DNA of 64,000 nt from Pseudeuparius sepicola (lineage: Eukaryota > Arthropoda > Insecta > Coleoptera > Anthribidae): the NCBI GenBank assembly GCA_963920635.1, contig OY987307.1:20847735-20911734 (forward strand), in the 5' to 3' direction. The notes under the pieces are model-generated. The model was not told the origin of the DNA. It was given only the letters and a program-made list of their open reading frames with translations, and ran no database searches. Each line of letters begins with the position of its first letter. Position 1 is the first letter of the stretch. Of this stretch, positions 1 to 10,794 are shown piece after piece. The position numbers and the translations under genes are program-made.

Positions 1-26
1 AGCGAATGCTACCCTAGTTCTATCGA
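1..26 (+). repeat. SINE fragment at window edge
   Basis: The first 26 bases match, with one or two differences, the stretch at about 55827-55852 that lies inside the SINE inserted in mariner-like copy 2. The window therefore probably starts inside another truncated copy of that SINE. The match is short, so chance or a shared motif in another repeat cannot be excluded. Confidence 0.35.
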
Positions 27-861
27 CATTTTGATCATCAAATTATCGATTTGATTTAAATGTTTAGGTCACTCTAGTTCTCAACTGCAATCATGAAATT
101 TAATTTTAAAATTTTAATCACACTTACTAGTCCGTTGTTTTTATTCTTTGTATCTCTCCAGTTCGAGCTAAAGTCTTGTAGAGATCTGATTACATACAAT
201 AATGTTAGTTATTTTTGACCGATTGGAATATTGGAAAGCACCATTCTATTACTGCCATCTGTAGGTGTCACTGGGTGTTTGTCCTATTTAACTAATCGTA
301 TTTGTGCTAGGAAACTTTTTCAATTACCAAAAGAAATTGATACCCACGGTTGTATGCAAATTGGCCTATTTAAAATTAATCAGTTTTCCTTGCGTCGAAT
401 TCCGCTCATAAAAAGCCTCTGGTTTCCCCCTCCTCTGAAGACCCTCTCCCCCCACCACCCCATAGCCCCCCCTACCTCCCCTCCGCCCCGAACGTCTCCG
501 AGACCGAAGTAAGTGCGTTTTGCCGGTTTTCCGCGGGAGGGCCTGCCGGCCCGATCAATAAAACATCTCAGTCAGTTTTCCATTGGTCGCGTCCAAGGAG
601 TTTTTCCCCCCTCCCCTCCGGAGAGGAAGTGTCCGACACGAAGACTTCTTTTGTTAGCGCGGCCGCCCGCGCTCTGCGACGCCGGTGCGAGGGGTGGGGG
701 GACGCGAGGGGGACGTGTGGGGGGTCGACCGTCTGCGGGTTGGAGTTTTCCCTCTAAACGCAATCGTTCGTCACGCACGCCGGACGATCCGACAATTAGA
801 ATAAAGCCCTATGCTATTCTTTTATATGATCATGTATACCTACTTCCATGTAAAAAATCAG
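27..861. other. Non-coding stretch with a GC-rich island
   Basis: No recognisable gene. The first 400 bases are AT-rich. About 420-790 is a GC-rich, C- and G-run-rich island in which several frames are open only because stop codons are rare at this composition. It ends about 70 bases before the LINE remnant that begins at 862. The island belongs to a recurring class in this window. Confidence 0.5.
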
Positions 862-2318
862 ATTACTGAACATCAGCATGGGTTTATGAGAGGTCGCTCT
901 ACCACTACTAATCTTATTCAAATTACCCAACACATACCAGACTGTGGACAACCAGATGCAAACAGAGGTCATCTATACAGATTTCAGTAAGGCTTTCGAC
1001 AGATTGGACCACTCTATTCTGCTCAACAAACTTGGCATGTTTGGGTTATCTAGAACATTTGTAGAATTTTTTATATCCTATCTAACAGACAGGCAACAAT
1101 ATGTCGTCTGTAATGGTGCCAGATCTGTCGTATACCCTGCTACATCTGGGATCCCCCAGGGTTCATATCTTGGCCCACTTTTATTTATCATGTTTATCAA
1201 TGACATTGCAATGGTTCTAGACATAAACTACTTGATATATGCCGACAACCTTAAAATGTATTATACGTGACTGTATTTCTCTGCAAAGGAATATCGCAAA
1301 GATTAATTTATGGTGTCATGAAAATCGACTCCCCCTCAATCCCGACAAGTGTAGTGTCATGTCATATTCTTTGAAAGCTGAATCTATATTATTCGATTAT
1401 GAGCTTGATAACGTCATACTTTCACTGTCTAAAACGATTACTGACCTTGGTGTAGTCTTCGATCAAAAACTCACTTTCTCTGACCACATAGAATCGGTCG
1501 TCTCTAGAGCATTAAGGGCATATGGGTTTATCGTTAGGAACTCGCGCGATTTTCTTGATTTTCTTGATATAGGCTTGAGTACGCCCCACCCGTGTGGTGC
1601 CGCTACCATCAATTGTATATCAACGATTTGGAAAAGGTTCAAAGGCGCTTTCTCAAATACCTCTCCTATAGACATGATAACAGATGTCCTGAGATTGGTA
1701 TGCCTCATAATCAATTGCTATCGAGACACAGTATGAACAGTTTACAGGTGAGGAGATCTAGTTACTCGGTAGTTTTTCTACAGAAACTTATTTTAAATGT
1801 GGTTGATTTCCTTTGCTAGAAAATTTAAATTTTTCGGTTCCTTGACTCACAACTCGTAGAGATCAAACGTTCTATCCCAGAAGGCCTAGGCTGAATGTGC
1901 TAAAGTTCTCGCCGGTGCACAGAATTTGCAACAATTATGACGCAATTTGTTTTAATGTTGACATTTTCAATTGTAGTAAAAATATTATAGCATCATACTT
2001 CCGATCAAATGAGTTGAGTGGCGGGGATGCCTGAGTATTTGAACTTTTCAATACCAGATTTCTTACTTTTGATGTAATAAAATCGATTATGTCTTTCAGT
2101 ATATATATTTTATTTACTTTTAACTATTTTGTTTGCAGTTCATCAGTTTCGAGTTTATTATTATAACAGGCTTTTTATATATTCTTTGTGTATACTCTAT
2201 ATTGTGTAAAGTAATATTTGTCCCACATTTCTCATAGTAATTATTGTTATATTTTATATTGGCATGCTTTGCCACCCTGTAATTGGCTTGCTGTTGGGTG
2301 ATGTAATAAATAAATAAA
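862..2318 (+). pseudogene. 5'-truncated jockey-like LINE, reverse transcriptase remnant
   Basis: Remnant of a non-LTR retrotransposon reverse transcriptase, which would copy element RNA into DNA at a nicked target. Reading starts in mid-domain at 862 (ITEHQHGFMRGRST), shifts frame before 944, continues with YTDFSKAFDRLDH and GIPQGSYLGPLLF, and reaches the catalytic YADD box, here mutated to YADN (about 1240-1251). A second frameshift near 1250 leads into the thumb (NLWCHENRLPLNPDKC, LGVVFDQKLTFSDHI). A third near 1600 leads into KVQRRFLKYLSYRH. C-terminal coding sequence fades by about 2035. The 3' UTR ends in a short TAAA-type tail at 2305-2318, typical of jockey-group elements. The endonuclease and gag-like ORF are missing. 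Frameshifts plus the lost aspartate make it inactive. Clade assignment is from motif spacing and tail only. Confidence 0.9.
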
Positions 2319-2604
2319 ACCTAAACGATAACCTTTTTGAAATACTTCAGCTCGCGATAGTCGCATAGTGGTCTTTCATAATATCTAAGACATCATTTTT
2401 TCAAACTCTCTAGCTTGTATCTCAAACTCTAACTGCCAAATAGTCGCAGCAAAAATATCATATTTTCATGCTGCTATTTTTGTCAACTCAAAACTTAATT
2501 TATTCGATAATGGTATTCATATTTATGCCTAATAAGTTTTCTTATAGAGGGCAACCAGACATACACTGTGTCAGTTTCCTATTAAAAAAAAAACACTCCA
2601 CCCA
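2319..2604. other. AT-rich spacer
   Basis: AT-rich sequence between the LINE tail and the tRNA-like repeat. I see no gene or repeat I can name in it. Confidence 0.5.
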
Positions 2605-2822
2605 TGAGTTCCCAAGTCGCCCACATCTCACCGCTAGTGAACTAATATCAACTGGAATAGATAACACCTAGCCGATGGAACCCGTATCTCCGGTAGCTTA
2701 GTTGGTTAAGTGTCTACGGCTACAGTAGGAGTCCCGGGTTCGAGTCCCGGCTGGAGTGCATTTTTTCAATTGATATCTTTTACCTGCATTATGTGAGTTG
2801 ATGAACAAATAGGAAGTTCACC
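2605..2822 (+). repeat. tRNA-like repeat unit, copy 1
   Basis: A single copy of the repeat that also forms both arms of the foldback at 5778-6496. Shared landmarks in order are a leader ending in CCTAGCCGATGGAACCCG, the tRNA-like unit, a T-run, then ATATC and TTTACCTG. Here the TTTACCTG end is followed directly by a segment (2790-2822, CATTATG then GAACAAATAGGAAGTTCAC) that begins the unit in the other copies, so this copy looks circularly permuted or is the junction of two head-to-tail units. Confidence 0.75.
2687..2757 (+). other. tRNA-like sequence with A and B boxes
   Basis: The A box TAGCTTAGTTGG fits the Pol III type-2 consensus and the B box GGTTCGAGTCC is a perfect match. Acceptor (CTCC/GGAG), anticodon and T stems can be drawn, but the acceptor has a mismatch and the anticodon loop lacks the usual T before the anticodon. 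I read it as a tRNA-derived Pol III promoter within a repeat and not a working tRNA gene. Confidence 0.7.
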
Positions 2823-3059
2823 AGAACCAGAACACTACATATTTTTAAAAAATACTTTAGTAAAAAAATAAAAAAAGAAATAAAAAAGTTTGTGCCAGAC
2901 CGTAGTTTTGAACCCCGGACCTCTGAGCGGCCATAATGGTACACACTCTGAAAATTTCCAGTGTCTACCCATCACGATTCAAAAGATACAGCCTTATAAG
3001 GGATAGTTGGTCTAGTTGGTCTCCCGTGGCGTTTTCTAAAATATTCTACGAGATTTTAC

Positions 3060-3490
3060 ATAAAAATACAACGCGCCCGTACCTGAAAAAGTCACCCATG
3101 GAATAACAGATGGGCCTTTGAACCCCAAAAGTCTCAAATCGCTACGAAATTTGAAAATCCTCCACACCAAACAAATCCAAACTTCAGCCGATGTTTCCGA
3201 ATATCGCGCGTGCGCCTCGGCCACGATGTATTCAGTAAGATCTCGGGGACCTCGCCAAATCGCGAAAAAAAGCGGCCCAAACATCCGAACGGCTTTTTCG
3301 ATCGGGGGGCCCTCTCCCAGGCGAGAGGCCCATATCCCTCAACGGCCCCACGCGAAAATTGAAATCGACCGGCGCTCTCCGTTCGAATCCCTAGCCATTT
3401 TTTCCGAAGAAAAGCGAAAAAAAAATCCGGGGGCCGAACGGCTTTTCCGATTCGGACGCCCATCAATAGCCTTCTTGGCCATGAGCTAGG
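3060..3490. other. GC-rich island with an internal direct repeat
   Basis: GC-rich block that is open in frames on both strands, which suggests composition, not coding. A segment around CCGAACGGCTTTTTCGAT recurs about 160 bases further on as CCGAACGGCTTTTCCGAT, so part of the island is an internal duplication. No protein family recognised. Confidence 0.5.
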
Positions 3491-3699
3491 TTTGCCGTAC
3501 GCCAAACTTTGGCTCGAAAAATAAAAAAACTGCGACCTGTAGACGATAAAGTAGGTAGGTACTCCTATTACTATACAGGAGTAAACGCCATAACAAGGCA
3601 GGGCCGGAAGGTGCTTGTTAACAAGACAAATATTCAGCTCTGCATGCTTGCTACTAATAATCTAAATATATATGGGAAAAATCCCTCTCACATTTAAAC

Positions 3700-5060
3700 T
3701 TGTATAATAATTGTACCCAATTGATTTACGATAAATTGATGATAAATTAAAATGCAATTAAAATTTAATTAAACTAATAAGGACAGATTTTAGTAATTTA
3801 AGTTAAGACTTAAATGTAGATAAAGCAATAAGTAAATGAAACAAAAAATAATATTATACAATATATTATACTAACAGAAAATATAAAATTAAATCGAATT
3901 AACAAATATATAATATTATTTCACGATAACATTATATGACAGTGATGTCTCCTAAAACTACTCTAAGGTGGTATTTACAAATCAGTTATGTCATGGGTTT
4001 TTCTAAATAGGTACTTAGAACCTCTTTTACAAATAAAATTATTTATAGTAAAAACGATTGTGCATTTTTTGCAATTTGAAATATCAGAAAATGTTATACC
4101 TCCAAACCAAATTTCGGGAATATAAAATTATATTTTTTGACCCTTTCCATTTTCGTCAATTGTAATACTTTCCATTTTGTCAATAAATATAGCTGGTTAT
4201 TTTAAACATACAAAGAATAATCGCGTAAAATATTATAATAAATAATTAATATCAAAGCTTACATAAGACATTTTTCGACAGAAATATGAATTGAAAGCAC
4301 TTTTGCAAAACATATTTTTTACACGGGTCCATACTAATTTATTGAAATAAAAAATATAAAATGTTAGTCAAAGTTTACTCGAGTCATAGTTGAATGCAGA
4401 ATTGAATTGAATTTACTTCATTTGGAAAGAACTTTCACTATGACCTGATTACATGAATAATTGAGGCAATACGTGCAATTTTCGTGACCCATTAAATTTC
4501 AGTCTGAATCCTTTTCGTATGATTTAATTTGTTTCTTCATCATTATTTTCTAACCTCAGATAGGTTGCATTCCTTCACACCCATCGAGGCCATGGCGTAT
4601 CCAGGCTACTATGATTGCCACCAGGATCCAAAGTTTTCAGATTCTGTTCAAGAACTTCAAGGACCTGCTCACCTTTTGCACAAAATCTACCGCCACCTCA
4701 TCTTTCTATTATTTCTTTTTTACTATTCAGTTTTGTAGAGCTGTTTGTATCAGCGACCTGGACCTTCCTCTCCCCAGCTCGTCCGTTTTCCACTTCTAGC
4801 CTCTCCTGTTGTAGTAGACAACCTAGAAGACATCATTCCCTTTTTCTGAACTCTTGAGACAGAGCCCACTTGGTCCTCGACAGCCAGGTCTTCCTCATTC
4901 GTTTGGATATTGAACCAGATGTTGACTCGTGCTCATTCCGGCAGCTGTAAGAATCTCGCACACCTTTGTCTATTAGATCGACGATTGTTGAGGCCAAATT
5001 TCAACTTTATAAAATGAAATCCAGCTTTACCCAAAAAATCTCGAGACAAAGAACAAAGTT
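3700..5060. other. AT-rich intergenic stretch
   Basis: Strongly AT-rich to about 4550. Between 4560 and 4860 three overlapping plus-strand frames are open for 60-80 codons, none with a motif I recognise. No gene supported. Confidence 0.45.
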
Positions 5061-5280
5061 TTCCAAGCCCTGGTAGCGTGCCGCCACAAAAATCGCCCGG
5101 GGTGGTTTTTCCCCCACCGCGCCTGCGAAGGGTCTCCCTTTATGAAATATAAATTCGGATTTTGAAGGAATAAAGGCGGCCCTAACTGCCCCCGAGCCCC
5201 GGCAGGTCTAAGGGGGCGCCGCACCCTTTTCCCTGAGCCCCGGCCGGCAGGCAGGCAAGAAAAGTTCACTCCTCCAGGAA
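5060..5280. other. GC-rich island
   Basis: Short GC-rich block with repeated GAGCCCCGGC-like stretches at about 5190 and 5237. No coding similarity recognised. Confidence 0.45.
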
Positions 5281-5810
5281 AAATATGAATATTTATGGTG
5301 TGGGGGGAGGTAAAAGCCCTGGCCAGTGGCGGAGCGAAGAAGATTTTTCTGAAGAGGCTGGAGAAATGCCCACCCCTTACTACTTGGAGTACAATTAGAT
5401 GCTTCCTTCTTAAAGTAGTTGCCCAACTTCTAAGAAGTTGTCGTGGTTATATTGTTATCTATTTTAAAAGTATAAATCCTACTCTAAACTCTGAATTAAC
5501 AACAACAAAATAGTAATATGCACATATTGGACAGCTACTCGACGGGGGCAGTAGTTTTTGATGCAGATTGTCCAGGAGAATGGAGGAGATTTTTCGGAAC
5601 TGACAACTCGGTCATAAGGGCGCTTTGAAAGGAAGTAAAAAAAATGATTGAAAATTCGAAAAAATGTACTCCGAAGTGAAAGAATTTTGTAAAAACTGTT
5701 AATTGACTGTATTTTTCTCCATGTCACATAGGTACAGGTATTTAAACTATTTTATTCATAAAGGTTATTTTATTGGTATATCAGGTAAAGGATAACAATT
5801 GAAAAAATGC

Positions 5811-5887
5811 ACTCGAGCCGGGACTCGAACCCGGGACTCATACTGTAGCCCTAGGCACTTAACACAACCAATTAAGCTATCGGAGAT
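5811..5887 (-). other. tRNA-like sequence in left arm of foldback
   Basis: Reverse-strand tRNA-like unit with a perfect B box GGTTCGAGTCC. It has a few extra bases in the D-loop region compared with the other two copies, and an A box of TAGCTTAATTGG. Confidence 0.65.
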
Positions 5888-6390
5888 ACGCGTTCCTTCG
5901 GCTAGGTGTTCTTTATTCCAATTGATATTAGTTAGTATCGGTGAGATGTAGGAGACTTCTGCGTTTTCTACAGCTAAGTACTTGAAGGGGTTAGACGGTA
6001 ACCATTCATTATTGTTTGTTATGTGAACTTCCTATTTATTCATCAACTCACAAAATTCGACATTTAGCGACATAATGCAAGTATCAAACGTGGAAATTAT
6101 ATAACCAACATGTCAAGCCAAGAATATTAACAAAGAAAGATTTTTAGTACGTGTCTTGGCTTGACATTGCATTGCATCTTGGCTTGATACCGCTTGCATT
6201 ATGTCGCTAAATGTCGACTATTGTGGGCTGACGAACAAATAGGAAGTTCACATAAACAACAATCATGAATGGTTACCCAACACCCTCTAACCCCTTCTAG
6301 TAGCTGTAAAAGACGCCGAAGTCTCCTACATCTTACCGCTACTAACTAATATCAAATGGAATAAATAACACCTAGCCGATGGAACCCGAA

Positions 6391-6461
6391 CCTCCGGTAG
6401 TTTAGTTGGTTAAGTGCCTACGGCTTCTGCAGGAGTCCCGGGTTCGAGTCCCGGCTGGAGT
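6391..6461 (+). other. tRNA-like sequence in right arm of foldback
   Basis: Third copy of the tRNA-like unit. A box TAGTTTAGTTGG and B box GGTTCGAGTCC; the acceptor pairs CTCC with GGAG. The anticodon loop GGCTTCT is not canonical. Confidence 0.65.
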
Positions 6462-6744
6462 GCATTTTTTTTTAAATGATATCCTTTACCTGATATTTCA
6501 CTAATAATACAGGTACCAAAAAACTTTCTTATTTTTATTTCACTCTCGTTAATTATTCAAAATTCATATTGAGGTACGAAATGAAAGAGCTTCCGTTTTT
6601 TTATCAGACCAGCTATAGTCATATACAAATTTACTTCCATTATAAAAAAATGTACTGTTATATTATTGTACAAATTGAAGATGTACATATAGCTTCAGTG
6701 CCTACTGCTTTTGCTTGTATGTATAATATAACAGATTTTAATTT

Positions 6745-7470
6745 CAGAACAGTAAAACCAAAAATACATTAAGATCGATGCTAGTTAAAACGAAACCATT
6801 TAATGAGGTACAAAGTAAGTTCAAAAAATTGCATTTATAAAATCCCTTTCGAATGTGGAAAGTTCTATGTTGGGGAGACTTGTAGGCCATTTAACGTTCG
6901 TTTAAAAGAACACAAAAATTATATCAGGCAAAATCAAATTTCGAAGTCGAAAATATGTAAACACTCTTTTAATAACAATCATAAGATTTTGTTGGATAGG
7001 TCCAAACCAGTTCTCAAAGAAGAAGTAGGAAATAGACGAAAAATTAAAGAATCAGCATTTATTCTAGGAAATACAGACAACTGTGTTGCTGAATATTCAG
7101 TGGAATTCAATAAAATATTATTGCCACTTATTCAAAGAGAAGTTAGTATAAATAATTAGATAGATCACAGAATACAATATCAGACAGGTGGGCTATTGTT
7201 TCTGTTGTCATGACATTTTAACCTGAAATTTGTTAATCTGTCATTTCACTTTGACGTGACATGATCTTTGAGAAAGGAGGAAGATTTATTCTCCGAAAGC
7301 CCAGAAAACAAATTTGTTGAAGATCTCTTTTGAGCTACAAGTTCAAAGTTTAGTTCATTTACTGTTAATAATTCATTAATTTTCCAGGAATCTTGAAGAA
7401 GTTGCCTTTTAACCAGTTTGGTGGCGAAAAACCCAATTAAAATTAAATATAACAGATTAAAATTCAAATA
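6745..7470 (+). mobile_element. Penelope-like element family A, 3' part
   Basis: 3' part of a Penelope-like retroelement: the end of the reverse transcriptase linker, the GIY-YIG domain and a terminal repeat region (about 7160-7470). The terminal region ends in GGTGGCGAAAAACCCAATTA. The same terminal region recurs at 10795-10925, 21805-22011, 60366-60640 and 61680-61950. Everything upstream of the linker is absent, so the copy is 5'-truncated, as is usual for these elements. Confidence 0.8.
6803..7159 (+). pseudogene. GIY-YIG endonuclease domain of a Penelope-like element
   Basis: The frame reads CIYKIPFECGKFYVGETC followed by RPFNVRLKEHKNYI. This is the GIY-YIG core with its conserved arginine and histidine, and the C-terminal linker continues to QREVSINN. 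In Penelope-like elements this domain follows the reverse transcriptase and nicks target DNA. The coding frame just upstream (KTKPFNEVQSK) is joined to it only through a frameshift near 6825, and the reverse transcriptase core is missing, so this is a remnant. The same residues recur at 10953-11198 on the minus strand and twice in 60650-61640. Confidence 0.85.
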
Positions 7471-7800
7471 AATATAAATATAAGTAACAGATTTAAATGT
7501 TTGCGGACTATCACTAACAGTTTAAAGCTGGAATTTCCCGTTAAACGCTTCCCTGGGAATTCAAGCTAAGCGATACGCCACCTGGTGGCCAAATGTAGAA
7601 CTAGTCTCGATGACATTCGTTTTTTTCTGTCCCATGTGTTTACATTTGCCGGCCGTGAATTTCACCATTTTTATTAAATTTTTATTGTTATTTTTTTGTT
7701 GAGCTGTGTTACATCTTTGTTTATTGTTATTAAATTCAATATCTATGTGATAGGACGTTGGTTTTACTTGGATAGTACAAAGAAGACTAAGCTAAGGAGC

Positions 7801-8290
7801 ATGGCTTTTAACAACGGTTATTGTGTGCCGTGTGCCCAAGTGCAATTCCTGGGCCAAAAAGAACACTGAGAGAAAGTTAAGCTATATCCTAGGAAAAACG
7901 CGGGAAAAGTTTATGTTGAGACTCAGGCAGATTTTTTCTAAAAACAAAAAACACAACAGCTACAAAACAAACAAGTAGTAGTACCTATTCATTTTTTAAT
8001 GGACAATGGTCAATAATAGTGTTACAAAAGCTGAAATATGCTTGCATTGCCCTCCAGCTCCTGCCTTGCATAAACAATGCATTTTTTTGCTGACTTTTAG
8101 CAGTGCATGCGAATCTTTAAGGCGCTAATTATCTTATGGAAAATGTGGACTGCAGCAAACACTTTGTCTGTGTTTCTCCCCTTCAACCAGAGTTAATATT
8201 GTTAGGTAATATTGAAACAAACTACAAGGCCATATTTGTTCTAAAAATTCTCGAAGACAGGAAGAATTACGAAAATTGAGTACACACCTG
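7801..8290 (+). pseudogene. Degraded THAP-type zinc finger, possibly two exons
   Basis: One frame near 7826 reads CRVPKCNSWAKKNTERKLSY, resembling the start of a THAP domain (C-x(2-4)-C, then a basic stretch). A further 300 bases on, a frame reads VDCSKHF at about 8145-8164, matching the second half of the C2CH signature. The neighbouring frame reads GKVYVETQADFF, so coding similarity jumps between frames. A THAP domain binds DNA and is found in P-element transposases and host proteins. The two halves are not in one frame. They could be separated by an intron, but I could not pick unambiguous splice sites. Probably a decayed gene or transposon piece. Confidence 0.4.
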
Positions 8291-8299
8291 CCCTAGAAA

Positions 8300-8640
8300 C
8301 AACCTATAGCCACTGTTGGATTTATGAACCTATCTCAACAAAATTAACAATAAATATATACAACTATAAAATAACAACATATAAACAATAAACACACAAA
8401 ACAGTTGCAAAAATACACAGGAAAATTAAATAAATTGTTAAAAATCGTCGACCGAAAATGTGACGTTATGAAACAATGTCATCGACGTTAGTTCAAGTAT
8501 AATGGCCACTTGGCATTGCGATCTTAATTTGAATTAGCAATCGTTTGATTTTCAAAAACAGGCTCAATATCGTTACCTTGGTTTTGTTAGTTTTTTATTC
8601 TGTAACTCGTCCCATTAATTTAGTGAGAATTTTAAAAACT
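8300..8640. other. AT-rich stretch
   Basis: No gene or named repeat seen. Confidence 0.45.
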
Positions 8641-8980
8641 CGACCACACTTTTTATCCGTCAACGCCGCCGCCGCTGTTCTTAAACCATTTACGTTTTTC
8701 ACTTAAGTCCCAAACTTACGAAGGTGTATTATATGAACGCGGACAAGCTTTTTCACTTCGGACCCTTTTTTAATTACCGCTGGTGATTTGCATAGTTGAC
8801 GAAAAAAGCCGCGGGGGTGTCCGGACCGCTTTATTAATTAGAGGCGTTAATTTAAAGTTTTATTTTTTCGGGGCCACCCTAAAAGGCTTTTTAGGGGGCC
8901 GGGTCTGGACACCCGCCGAGACGACCCGAAAAACTGCACTTAGCGGGAAAAGTGTGCTCGGAGGTTAGCCGACAATGGCC
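8640..8980. other. GC-rich island with inverted repeat
   Basis: GC-rich block with TTAATTA-type homeodomain-like sites (about 8833-8855). It is bracketed by an imperfect inverted repeat, GGGTGTCCGGACC at about 8814 and GGTCTGGACACCC at about 8900-8912. Could fold or bind a dimeric factor. No coding similarity recognised. Confidence 0.45.
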
Positions 8981-9299
8981 GTTTATGAAGCGAGAGAAAA
9001 CTTTGTTAAGCGGCTAGTAAAGTTTCACAAATTTATTAAAAACAACAAACAAAAAATTAAAATATTAATAAATGTTGAAGTATATTATTACCGTTACCGG
9101 GAATAAAACCTTTCATTACATCCGAGCGATAAGTTTTTCAAAATATTCATAGAAATGGACTGGAATTCGGACATAAGAACTGATAATTTTCTGTAACAAC
9201 CGCTTGTATTTTAAGTTTGACTTCATATTCGAATTCATCGGAAAATTGTATACAAGTTCAGTTTTTGAACCATTAATTTATCTTTAAAATCACCTTAAG

Positions 9300-9730
9300 C
9301 CGGACACCCTGTATTTCTCTAAATAGCGAATTAAGTCATTTTTGTGTGTTCTGCCAAAACCCTTAATTCAACCCTTTTTCCACACGCTACACTAAACTTA
9401 TGCCTTTGGGTTTTCGAGGCCGGAATAGTATAAGAAATTATACGGCGAACATGGCATAAGTGAGAATTAATACCTTTTTTTTTCTGTTTTGAAAAATCGA
9501 ATTTTCCATATGCTAAACTTAAAATTACTATTTTCCGACTCAGCATCGATTTACCTTTCAACCCTCTCCAAGGCATAAATGAGAAAATCAGTAAGGAAAA
9601 TCTGTCACTGTCTGACGGTCTATATAATTTGTTTAAATGATAAAAACCGACCCTTACTGATTTTTTCACTTATAATTCGGTGGCAAAATTATCGAAAATG
9701 GTACACCCTGTCTGTACAATGGTCAAAGAT
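9300..9730. repeat. Dispersed repeat with ACACCCTGT ends
   Basis: Two right-hand transposon-style ends, ACACCCTGTA at about 9305 and ACACCCTGTC at about 9704. The stretch around AAATCGAATTTTCCATA (about 9495) recurs with good similarity near 53895, including a following CATCGAT motif. It is therefore a dispersed repeat. A 112-codon open frame on the minus strand here shows no family I know and is probably fortuitous. Confidence 0.45.
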
Positions 9731-10343
9731 ATGGGCTAAGCCGTAGAGTTTTTTAATAAAAAAGCTCTCTCAATGTTAGTTCTCTCTGGATAGCAGTCTT
9801 GCTGCTACTCTGTTATTTTGCCTTCATTCACCAAAAATAAGCAACTTATCAAATTTTTCTTGATTACTGTATTGAACCACATACAGTGTGGTCATTTAAG
9901 TGTGTAATATATGGATTTTTTTTTATTAATTGGCACAACCAAAATACAAATAATATTGCCGAAGGTTGGTGAATGTTGGATAATCATATTAGACGCACTT
10001 AGAATGGTTGCAAGTCAAACAGCATACAGGGTAGGTCAAAAAATAAAAAAAAAATACAAGAGTAAAGTACCTTTATTTCAAATTTAGCAACATGCTATAA
10101 AGAAAAGTTGTCTAGAATTAAAAGTTATGCCAAAATGCCAAAACATGGCGACCTAACAATTTTTTTTAAACATTTATAATTTCCCAAACAATTTTTTTTA
10201 ATATTCATCCTAAACACTTTCATAAATTAATCAAAATTAAATCAGTTTCTCATATAACTTAGTTCAAATTCAACCATATTTGTAAAATTACTTTACATTT
10301 TTAATTTTTTAGGGAATCACAAATGTTTGTTGCAACAATGAAG

Positions 10344-10720
10344 GCTCAATGTACAGCACGTGCGTGGTGATTCAATATTTTGACCCATAAAATGGCTTTT
10401 TTCCATCTGTAGAGAGCAACACGCATAATTTTCAACTTTTGGTCAATACAAATTTTAATCTAAGTAATTACTCACATTTTGAGACAAAAATTATTTAAAA
10501 AGATTGATCACAATGGCCGTTATTAGCATTTGCGCATTAAGCCTAATAACTGCCATTTTGATAAATATTTCTAAATAATTTTCGTCTCAAAATGTGAGTA
10601 ATTACTTAGATTAAAATTTGTATTGACCAAAAATTTAAAATTATGCGTGTTGCTCGCTACAGATCGAAAAAAGCCATTTTATGGGTCAAAATGTTGAATC
10701 ACCAGGCACGTGGTGTACAT
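10344..10720. mobile_element. Long palindrome, MITE or foldback-like
   Basis: Nearly symmetrical inverted repeat with arms of about 165 bp. The left arm contains GTGATTCAATATTTTGACCC and GAGTAATTAC-type sequence reversed; the right arm from about 10560 is its reverse complement, ending ...GGTGATTC facing outward near 10705. The loop is only a few tens of bases. No coding capacity. A target duplication was not resolved. Confidence 0.7.
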
Positions 10721-10794
10721 TCAGTCTTAAACAAAACTTTAAAATTTCTATATTCTATTTGAAATTTTATTGAGAACATCATAATAAATATCAA

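Larger units (their letters stand above)
5778..6496. mobile_element. Foldback repeat with a tRNA-like unit in each arm
   Basis: Large inverted repeat of about 720 bp. The left arm (about 5778-6085) is the reverse complement of the right arm (about 6185-6496). Both contain, from the outside in, CAGGTAAAGGAT, a tRNA-like unit, the CTAGCCGA leader, a GAACTTCC segment and a CATTATGTCGCTAAATGTCG segment. The centre holds a shorter hairpin, ATGTCAAGCCAAGA at 6110-6123 facing its reverse complement at 6153-6166. No target duplication could be found and no protein is encoded. It could be a foldback transposon, or two SINE-like units in head-to-head orientation. Confidence 0.75.

Noticed and set aside
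2687..2757. Functional tRNA gene
   Set aside because: The A and B boxes are good, but the acceptor has a mismatch, the anticodon loop lacks the conserved T, and the unit sits inside a dispersed repeat with two further copies.
2880..2960. Second tRNA-like or SINE head on the minus strand
   Set aside because: A GGGTTCAAAACTACGG-like B box is visible in reverse, but no A box or stems can be drawn and no second copy was seen.
3118..3505. 123-codon genes on both strands
   Set aside because: Both strands are open over the same GC-rich block, and neither shows a family or consistent codon use.
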